NCBI GenBank assembly: GCA_035297265.1
Contig: DATGZH010000006.1
Coordinates: 1-38,004 of the forward strand
DNA from: DATGZH01 sp035297265
Lineage (GTDB): Bacteria; Actinomycetota; Acidimicrobiia; Acidimicrobiales; RAAP-2
Length of the DNA: 38,004 bases
Direction of reading: 5' to 3'
Position numbers and translations under genes: made by a program. This document shows, piece after piece, positions 16,214-22,873 of the stretch. Positions within the stretch are counted from its first letter, which is position 1. Each line of letters opens with the position of its first letter. The notes under the pieces were generated by a model. It ran no database searches and was not told the origin of the DNA. It saw nothing but the letters and a program-made list of their open reading frames with translations.

Positions 16214-17593
16214 TCAGGTGGTCGGGGTCGCCGTCGTGACGGTCGTGGGCGGCGCCGTGGTCGTCGTCGAGGGCGCGGTCGTGGTGGTGTCGGCTCCGTG
16301 GTGGTGGCGCCGGGCCACCGTGGTCGGCGCCGACGGCGGGGCGGTGGTGGCGCTCGACGTCGGGGCCGTGGTGGCCGTGGTCCCTTGCTGCACCGTGGTG
16401 GGCGTGTTCGAGGTGGTGGGCGAGCTCGTCGTGGTCGAACCGTTCGCGGCGTCCGGCGACACACAGTTCGGCGGCGCCGCGGCGTTGCCCGGCTGGCCAG
16501 GCATGAGCACGGTGCCGGCGCAACCGAAGTTCGAGAGGTCCACCTGGAGGGTGACGGTGCCACCGTCGCCGAAGCTGGTGACCGAGGTGGCCTCACGGAT
16601 GTAGCCGTTGGCGTCGACCGCCACCGTCACCATCGTGCCCGTGTAGCCCTCCTGGTCGAGCACACCGACCGCGTCCTGGATCGTGGTCACCTGGTCGGGC
16701 GTGACGTCTGCGGCCCGGACGAGGTGGCTCGGGTCCTCGCTCACCTGGTACTCCGTGACCGGGGCCCCGCCCACCGTCCCCGTGCTCACCTGGGCCGCCC
16801 CGGTCACGTCGCTCCGGTCGAGGTTGAGGTAGCCGACCGGGCTGGCCAGGCCGAGCATCGACACCGCGCCCTCACGGTTGCCGAGGGTCGACTCGACGAT
16901 GCTGGCGAACTCCGAGAGCGCCCCGCCGTCACCGAAGCCGCCACCCATGCCGGGCCCGGGCGCGGTCCCGGCGTCGGTGCCGACGTACTCCCAGACGCCG
17001 TCGCTGTCCACGCGCACGGTGACCCCGCCAGCCACGCTGGCCGTGGCCACCATGGCCTTCGGGTCGACGTTGATGACGCCCTGGCCACTGAAGCTCTGGG
17101 CCGAGTACGAGGCGGACATGGAGTTCACCGAGCACACCCAGTGGGGGTTGGCGCCGCCGCCGCTCGACTGGATCGCCTGGTTGGCGCTGGCCGGGTTCCC
17201 CTCGGCCGTGGCCACCGGCCCGCTCTGGGGCGGACAGGAGTAGGAGACCTTGGTCTCCACCGGGCTGTTCGGCCCGGTCTCGGTCATCTGGTAGCTCATG
17301 TCGAAGCTGTTCGAGTCGGTGGTGGCGCTGAGCGCCGCGAGCACCTGCTGCTCGGCCGGACCCTGGCCCAGGTGGACCTGCTTCTTCGGGGCGGCACTCG
17401 GGGCGCCCGTGGCGCTGAGCACGAGCCCGAGAGGCACGGCCACGAGGGCGAGGCACGCCGCCGCCGCGGCCACCACGCCGACCCGGCGACCCGGTCGGCC
17501 CGGGGGGCGCTCGGCCAGGTCGTCGTCGAGCCAGAGACCGGTCTCTTCGACGTCCTCGGGGTTCCGACGGGCTTGACGATCTCTCGGGGCCAT
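16214..17593 (-). CDS. Single-TM, Thr-rich extracytoplasmic protein of unknown function
   Basis: 459 residues from ATG 17593. A charged cytoplasmic N-terminus (~45 residues) leads to one membrane segment (VGVVAAAAACLALVAVPLGLVL). Then come a secreted domain of ~330 residues and a low-complexity tail of Thr, Ser, Ala and Pro with a short basic HHH stretch (RRHHHGADTTTT). The secreted part holds several Gly-rich loops (GPGMGGGFGDGG) and pairs of Cys (SCPP, WVCS, FGCAG, NCVSP). No family recognised; the plan resembles surface proteins or anti-sigma/lipoprotein-like sensors. The ATG has a very good ribosome site (GGGGGAGG) and a candidate promoter 33-61 bases upstream. However, the frame is open further upstream to ~18220 with no stop, so an automated call may be one protein of ~668 residues (see next entry). 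Confidence 0.8.
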   Translation of the reverse strand: MAPRDRQARRNPEDVEETGLWLDDDLAERPPGRPGRRVGVVAAAAACLALVAVPLGLVLSATGAPSAAPKKQVHLGQGPAEQQVLAALSATTDSNSFDMSYQMTETGPNSPVETKVSYSCPPQSGPVATAEGNPASANQAIQSSGGGANPHWVCSVNSMSASYSAQSFSGQGVINVDPKAMVATASVAGGVTVRVDSDGVWEYVGTDAGTAPGPGMGGGFGDGGALSEFASIVESTLGNREGAVSMLGLASPVGYLNLDRSDVTGAAQVSTGTVGGAPVTEYQVSEDPSHLVRAADVTPDQVTTIQDAVGVLDQEGYTGTMVTVAVDANGYIREATSVTSFGDGGTVTLQVDLSNFGCAGTVLMPGQPGNAAAPPNCVSPDAANGSTTTSSPTTSNTPTTVQQGTTATTAPTSSATTAPPSAPTTVARRHHHGADTTTTAPSTTTTAPPTTVTTATPTT

Positions 17594-18220
17594 CTCGTCG
17601 CCTCCCCCACTCGTCCGGTACCGTGATACTACTCCTGGTACGAACCGAGGTCGAGAGGTTCGCCGGTGATCCGTAAAATTCGTAGACACCGCCTTGAACT
17701 GGAAGTTCTGGCTGTCCCCGACGGCGAGGAGACCGGCCTGCCCGGCCGAGGCCAGCAGCTTGGCCGCGGTGGCCGGCGCCTTGCCCGGGACCTCGCCGAA
17801 GTCCCGGACGAGCACCTCGGCCAGCGCCGGGGCGCCACCTTCGGGGAGCTGTCCCCCCTCGAGCACCGCACGGAAGAGGGGCACCGACGAGAACGCCGCC
17901 CTGCGGGCGGCCGCGGCGGCCCGCTCGTCGCCGCCGAGGATGGCCCGGGCCCGGTCGGTCGAGGTGACGTCTTCTCGGCTGAGCCGCCGCGAGGTGCGAC
18001 CGGCCACCAGTCCGAACAGCCGGGCGTTGGCCAGCCGACTGAGGAAGGCCCCGTTGGCCACGCCGCTGTACCCGAGGGCCGGCGCCAGCTGCGCCGGGGT
18101 GGCGACCCCACCGAGATCCTCGACGACGCGAGCCACCGCCACCGACGCGTCGAGGTCGTAGGTCACCGACCGGTAGCGCGACCGGTTGGTCGATCTCGGC
18201 GACGGATCTCGTTGTGCCAC
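17594..18220 (-). CDS. Winged-helix-like segment in frame with, and lacking a stop before, the downstream gene
   Basis: From a GTG at 18220 (GGAGGA three bases ahead; alternative GTG at 18166) the frame codes for about 175 protein-like residues. AVARVVEDLGGVATPAQLAP and LGYSGVANGAFLSRLANARLFGL resemble a winged helix. A second block, ALAEVLVRDFGEVPGKAPAT then AAKLLASAGQAGLL, follows. The pair recalls DUF5343-type proteins (moderate guess). After FQFKA the 32 codons at 17689-17594 lose the coding bias: 16 end in A or T. They also contain a candidate promoter and the ribosome site of the next gene, yet no stop. Either a stop was lost and the two proteins are fused (cytoplasmic DNA-binding domain, TM, outer domain), or the gene is frameshifted; a TAG in the next phase at 17629 would end it. 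Confidence 0.5.
17626..17654 (-). promoter_or_regulatory. Candidate promoter inside the linker, for the 17593 gene
   Basis: On the minus strand, TCGACC (17654-17649) and TAGTAT (17631-17626) are separated by 17 bases. They match TTGACA and TATAAT at 4 and 4-5 positions. Initiation near 17619 would leave a ~25-base leader containing GGGGGAGG before ATG 17593. This favours independent expression of the downstream gene. Confidence 0.42.
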
Positions 18221-18321
18221 CACTCCTCCATCCGGCCGCACGGCCAGACGGCCACGCGTGGTCGGTGGCCGGCGGGCGGTTCTGCCCGTCGTCAAGTCTT
18301 ACCGCCTCCTAGGCTGCGGCG

Positions 18322-19371
18322 GTGACCGAGGCCGCGAACCGCCGTCTCGAGGTCGGGTTCACGGCCCCGGAAAACGGCCCGACCAGGCTGGACGCGGAGC
18401 AGGCCGCCGCCGAGCAGACGCCGGCCGAACTGTTCGCCTCCCTGGTGGCCTCGGTCCGCCGGGTGGTCTTCACCGAGGACCGGACCGTCGAGCTGAGCGT
18501 GGCCTGCCTCCTCGCCGGGGGTCATCTGCTCCTGGAGGACCACCCCGGACTGGGCAAGACCACCCTCGCCAAGGCGCTGGCTCGGTCCCTCGGTCTGGGC
18601 TTCCGTCGCGTCCAGTTCACCGCCGACCTGCTGCCGGCGGACATCACCGGGGCCATGCTGCTCGACCGGGGGACCGGTGAGCCGACGTTCCGCCCCGGTC
18701 CGGTCTTCACCAACGTCCTCATGGCCGACGAGCTCAACCGGGCCTCACCGCGAGCCCAGTCCGCGCTCCTCGAGGCGATGGAGGAGCACCAAGTCACGGT
18801 GGACAGCGAGAGCCATCGTCTCCCGAATCCGTTCATGGTGGTGGCCACGCAGAACCCCTACGACGCCGCCGGCACTTCGCCGCTCCCCCACGGTCAGCGG
18901 GACCGCTTCCTCCTCCGCCTCTCGCTCGGCTATCCCGGCCGCGACGAAGAGGACGCCCTCCTTGCCGGGGCCGACCCGGCCGACGTGGTGCGCACCCTCG
19001 AACCCGCCCTCCGGCCCGAGGAGCTGCGGTCCCTCATGGCCGCGGCCCGCGCCGTCCACGTGGCGCCGCTCGCCCGGGGCTACGTGCTCGACCTGGTCGA
19101 GGCGACCCGGCACCACCCGGCGGTGGCGGTCGGGGCCTCGCCGCGGGCCGCCCGGGCGGTGCTCCGCGCCGCCGCGGCCATCGCCGTGGCCCGTGACCGC
19201 CGCTACGTGGCCCCCGAGGATGTCCAGGAGGTGGCCGTGGCGGCGCTGGCCCACCGGATCCTGCTCGAGGCCATGGAGGTCCTCTCCGTGGACCGCCCGG
19301 CCCTCGTCGTCGAAGAGCTCGTCCGCACGGTGCCCGTCCCGCTCGCCCCCGGGCCGGCCGGAGGGACGTGA
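18322..19371 (+). CDS. MoxR-family AAA+ ATPase
   Basis: 349 residues from GTG 18322. The AAA+ core is complete: Walker A EDHPGLGKT (residues ~72-80), Walker B NVLMADE (131-137) followed by LNRASPRAQSALLEAMEE, sensor 1 VVATQNPYD, and a sensor 2 region in the C-terminal lid (ASPRAARAVLRAA). MoxR ATPases act as chaperones, typically with DUF58 and VWA proteins, to mature or remodel membrane-linked complexes. This one heads a three-gene unit with DUF58 and transglutaminase genes, overlapping the next gene by 4 bases (GTGA). The upstream ~100 bases are shared with the divergent winged-helix-like gene. The exact client is unknown. Confidence 0.93.
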   Translation: MTEAANRRLEVGFTAPENGPTRLDAEQAAAEQTPAELFASLVASVRRVVFTEDRTVELSVACLLAGGHLLLEDHPGLGKTTLAKALARSLGLGFRRVQFTADLLPADITGAMLLDRGTGEPTFRPGPVFTNVLMADELNRASPRAQSALLEAMEEHQVTVDSESHRLPNPFMVVATQNPYDAAGTSPLPHGQRDRFLLRLSLGYPGRDEEDALLAGADPADVVRTLEPALRPEELRSLMAAARAVHVAPLARGYVLDLVEATRHHPAVAVGASPRAARAVLRAAAAIAVARDRRYVAPEDVQEVAVAALAHRILLEAMEVLSVDRPALVVEELVRTVPVPLAPGPAGGT

Positions 19372-20552
19372 CCCTGGCGGTCGGTCACGGCGGTGAGCTG
19401 CCGGGCCGGCCGCGCTGCACCGCCCGGGGCTGGGGCGCGGTCGGCCTGTTCGCCACGACGCTGGTCCTCGCCGTCGTCACGTGGTCGGCCGGCCTCGCCG
19501 CGCTCGCCGTCGCCGCCGCCGTCCCCCTCGTCGCCTCGTCCTTCCTCGCCCGCTCCCGCGCCGCCGCCGTGGCCGCGGGCGCCCGGCTCTCGGTGCATCA
19601 GCTCCCGGCGATGGTCCCGGTCGGCGACGCCGCGTCGGTCGAGCTGGTGGTCCGTCAGCACGGCGCCCGACCGACGCCCGGGTTCGCAGTCGACCGACCG
19701 GAACGACGTTGGCGCCGGGTGGCCGGGCTCGCGGCACTGCGCCCGGCGGAACGGCCCCCGCCGATGCCCCGCCTCGCCCCGGCGCGGCGCGACCTCGTCG
19801 AGTTTCCACCGCTCGCACCCGGGGCGTCCGCCCGGGTCCTCCGACCGACGCCGACCGGACGGCGCGGCCTCTTCGTCCTCGACCTCGTCACGACGTGGGT
19901 GCACGATCCGTTCGGCCTCGTTGGCGTGCCGGTGGCCGTCACCGGTCCGGCGTTCGCCGTGGTCCATCCGCCGCAGGCCGAGCCCACGGCCGTCCCGGCC
20001 GTCGGCGGCCTGGACCCGCTGGCCGAGAGCGAGCTGGCCGACGAGCGGATCACCCCCTACGGGGGTGGCCTCGGCGAGCTGAGCGGACTTCGCCCCTACG
20101 TCCCGGGCGACCGGCTCCACCTGCTCCACTGGCCGGCGCTCGCCCGCTACGGCGAGCTGCTCGTGCGGGAGTTCGACCCGGCGGCGGGGACCGTCGTGCG
20201 GGTCCTCCTCGACGACCGGCCCGGCGTGCACCGGCGCCGCGAGTTCGACGGGGCGCTGTCGCTCACCTACGGCCTCGCCGTGGCCGCGGTCGCCTCGGGT
20301 CTGCCCTGCGAGGTGGTCACCCTCTCGGGCGAGCGCACCGTGGTGGCCCCGACGGCGGCCGGGCTCGCCGCGCTCGTGCCCGTCCTCGCGGCGGCCCAAC
20401 CCCGGGCCGCCCGCGGCCGTTCCGGACGCGCCACCACCCTCTCGCCCACGGTCGCCGGCGGCCCGCCCGGCGTCACGCTCGTCACGACCTCGGACGCGGC
20501 GCGCTCGCTCCCCGAGGGCCTCGTCCGCCGCTCCCGGTTGGTGGTGGCGTGA
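19368..20552 (+). CDS. DUF58-domain membrane protein
   Basis: 394 residues from GTG 19368. Two hydrophobic segments near the N-terminus (GAVGLFATTLVLAVVTW; GLAALAVAAAVPLVASSFL) anchor it. A beta-rich region follows, then the DUF58 signature around residues 230-262: ELSGLRPYVPGDRLHLLHWP, followed by LLVREFD. DUF58 proteins occur almost always beside MoxR ATPases and often with transglutaminase-like proteins. Their biochemical role is unsettled; a scaffold or VWA-like fold has been proposed. Both ends overlap neighbours by 4 bases (GTGA), indicating strict co-translation with MoxR and the TgpA-like protein. Confidence 0.9.
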   Translation: MTLAVGHGGELPGRPRCTARGWGAVGLFATTLVLAVVTWSAGLAALAVAAAVPLVASSFLARSRAAAVAAGARLSVHQLPAMVPVGDAASVELVVRQHGARPTPGFAVDRPERRWRRVAGLAALRPAERPPPMPRLAPARRDLVEFPPLAPGASARVLRPTPTGRRGLFVLDLVTTWVHDPFGLVGVPVAVTGPAFAVVHPPQAEPTAVPAVGGLDPLAESELADERITPYGGGLGELSGLRPYVPGDRLHLLHWPALARYGELLVREFDPAAGTVVRVLLDDRPGVHRRREFDGALSLTYGLAVAAVASGLPCEVVTLSGERTVVAPTAAGLAALVPVLAAAQPRAARGRSGRATTLSPTVAGGPPGVTLVTTSDAARSLPEGLVRRSRLVVA

Positions 20553-22873
20553 GCCGACGGGCCCCCGCACCCCTCGTCGAGGTGGTCTGTGGTGCCATCG
20601 CCCTGCTTGGCGCGCTGGCCCTCGCCCGTCTCGTCGGTGGGGGCTGGCGGGCGGCCACGCTCGGTCCGCTGACCCTGACGGCGTTCGCCGGGTACGCGAC
20701 GTGCGCCGCGGCGGCGCGGCGGGCCGGCGGCACGAACGGCTTCAGCGTGGCGTTGGGCGTCGTCGCCGTGGCGCTCGTGGCCCTCTGGACCGTGCTCGCC
20801 CGGGCGACCGACGTCGGCCTGCCGACCGCTCGGACGTGGCGCCGGTTGCGGTCCGATCTCGTCGCGGCGCGACCGACGCTCCACGCGTTCCACCTCCCGC
20901 TCCGGGTCCAACCGGGGACCGTGCTCCTGGCCGCCCTGCTCGCCGGGCTGGTCGCGGTGGCCGGCCGATCGCTGCTCGGCCCCGACCGCCGACGCCAGAT
21001 CCTCCGTCCGGCGGTGGCCCTCCTCCCCTGCCTCGGGCTCGTCGTCTGGTCGCTCGCCGCCGTCGGTGGCACGGGGGCCGTCACCCTGGCGCTCGCCACC
21101 GCGGCGGCCGCGCTCTTTCTGCTCGGCCTGGCCGACCGTCCGCCGCGGCCGGTCCCACCCGACCAGGCCGACGGTCGGGGACGGCCGCGGACGGGACCGG
21201 GGGCGGTGCTCGTCGGCGGCCTCGCCGTCGGACTGGCCGCCGCCGTCGGGTTGCCGCTCGCCGCGGCGGCCGGCACGGCCGGCGGGGGCAACGGCGTCGG
21301 GACGGCGACGTCGGCCACGGGCCTGGCCCTCGTCTCGGACCCGGTGGGCGTGGAGCGGCGGGACCCCGACCTCGTGCTGTTCCGGGCCACCACGCCCGTC
21401 CCCACCTATTGGCAGCTCGGGCTGCTCGACCTCGACCAGGGCGGCCGCTTCGTCCCCGGCCCCGACGAGCTCACGGCGCTCCACGGGGCCGGGGCCGGGG
21501 CCTCGGCCACCGTCGGTCCCGTGCTCGCTGGACAGACGTTCACGGCCAGGGTCACCGTGGCCGGACTGTCCTCGCGGCTCCTCCCGGTCCCGCTCGACAC
21601 CGAGTCGGTCGCCGGCCCGGTCGACACGGTCATGACCGGCCTCGGGGCGCTCAGCTCGGAAGTGAGCGCCCCCGGCGACCGCTACCAGGCCGTGGCCATC
21701 GTCCCGAAGGCGGTGGACCCGGCGTCGGCCGGCGGTCCGAGCGGCCTCAGCCCGGCGGCCGAGGCACCCGATCTCGTGCTCCCGCCCCTGCCCTCGGCCG
21801 TCGAGCAACTGGCCCGGCAGCTCACCGCGCTGGCGAGCACGCCGCTCGGCAAGGCCGAGCTCCTCGTCGACTACCTCCGCTCCGACCAGTTCCGCTACAC
21901 GCTCGACGTCACCAGGCCGCCGGCCGGAACCGACCCGCTCGTCGACTTCCTCACCCACACCCACACCGGTGACTGCGAGGACTTCGCCGGCGCCTTCGCC
22001 GTCCTCGCCCGAGCCGTCGGCCTGCCCACCCGCCTCGTCGTGGGCTTCACCGCCGGGCAACGGGTCGGTGACGGCACCTACGTCGTGACGGGGGCCGACG
22101 CCCACGCCTGGCCCGAGGTCTACCTCGACGCCCGCCTGGGTTGGGTCTCCTTCGAGCCGACGCCGGAGCAGCCCTCGGGCAGCCAGGTCCCCGACGGGGT
22201 GGTCGGCCCGACCGGCATCAGCAGCGGTTCGAGGGAGCCGCGGCCGGTGACGCCGTCGAGCCTCGGCGCCACCCCGACGCTGCCGCCGGCCTCCGCGCCC
22301 TCGACCAGCCCGCCGACGACCGCCGCCTCCCCGACGACGGCCCGGGGCGCGGCGCCGACCGTCGCTCCACCGGCCCCGGGCGGCGGGAGCGCCCCCCTCG
22401 TCGTGACGCTCCTCCTCGTGGCGGCGCTCGGCCTCTTGGCTGGCGCGCTCTTCCGCCTCCGACGGCGGCGACGGCGACGGCCGGGGCCGCCGGCTCGCCG
22501 GGTGGCCGCTGCCTGGGCCACGGCGGAACGGGCTCTCGGCCGGGCCGGGGTGTCCCGGCCGCCGGGGCGCACCCCGCGGGACCATGCCCGGGCCCTCCGG
22601 GCGGCGGCCGAGCGCCGGGCCGCGCTGTCGGGCGGCGCCCGCCCGGGTGACGACGCCCTCGTGGCCGCGCTGGCCGACGTCGAACGGTTGGCCGCTTGGG
22701 CAGAGGAGGCGGCCTACGGCCCCGACGAGGTGCCCGGGCACCAGGCCCGCTCGGCCGAGGCGTCGGCGGCCCGGGTCGAGCGGGCGCTCCGCGGCGACGG
22801 GCGGCGTCGGCTGGGCTCCCTCGCCCCGGCCGTCGAGGACGGCGCGTTCATCGGCGCCGGCCGGGAGGGCTAG
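20549..22873 (+). CDS. TgpA-like transglutaminase domain membrane protein
   Basis: 774 residues from GTG 20549, overlapping the DUF58 stop. The first ~250 residues hold about six or seven membrane segments (e.g. VVCGAIALLGALALARL; VLLAALLAGLVAVAG). Then comes an extracytoplasmic region with the transglutaminase-like core: Cys476 in HTGDCEDFAGAF, GLPTRLVVGF, His519 in GADAHAWPEVYLD. At the third catalytic position Glu535 (WVSFEPTP) stands where many relatives have Asp. A Pro/Thr/Ser-rich linker leads to a last TM (LVVTLLLVAALGLLAGALF) and a basic cytoplasmic tail of ~125 residues (DUF4129-like position). Established for TgpA of Pseudomonas: periplasmic transglutaminase activity; the substrate here is unknown. 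The stop TAG overlaps the uvrA stop on the opposite strand in a shared CTAG. Confidence 0.9.
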   Translation: MSRRAPAPLVEVVCGAIALLGALALARLVGGGWRAATLGPLTLTAFAGYATCAAAARRAGGTNGFSVALGVVAVALVALWTVLARATDVGLPTARTWRRLRSDLVAARPTLHAFHLPLRVQPGTVLLAALLAGLVAVAGRSLLGPDRRRQILRPAVALLPCLGLVVWSLAAVGGTGAVTLALATAAAALFLLGLADRPPRPVPPDQADGRGRPRTGPGAVLVGGLAVGLAAAVGLPLAAAAGTAGGGNGVGTATSATGLALVSDPVGVERRDPDLVLFRATTPVPTYWQLGLLDLDQGGRFVPGPDELTALHGAGAGASATVGPVLAGQTFTARVTVAGLSSRLLPVPLDTESVAGPVDTVMTGLGALSSEVSAPGDRYQAVAIVPKAVDPASAGGPSGLSPAAEAPDLVLPPLPSAVEQLARQLTALASTPLGKAELLVDYLRSDQFRYTLDVTRPPAGTDPLVDFLTHTHTGDCEDFAGAFAVLARAVGLPTRLVVGFTAGQRVGDGTYVVTGADAHAWPEVYLDARLGWVSFEPTPEQPSGSQVPDGVVGPTGISSGSREPRPVTPSSLGATPTLPPASAPSTSPPTTAASPTTARGAAPTVAPPAPGGGSAPLVVTLLLVAALGLLAGALFRLRRRRRRRPGPPARRVAAAWATAERALGRAGVSRPPGRTPRDHARALRAAAERRAALSGGARPGDDALVAALADVERLAAWAEEAAYGPDEVPGHQARSAEASAARVERALRGDGRRRLGSLAPAVEDGAFIGAGREG

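Noticed and set aside
16214..16450. Tandem-like GGTGGTCGTGG repeats
   Set aside because: They are the codon reflection of the Thr/Ala/Pro-rich protein tail, not a separate DNA repeat element.
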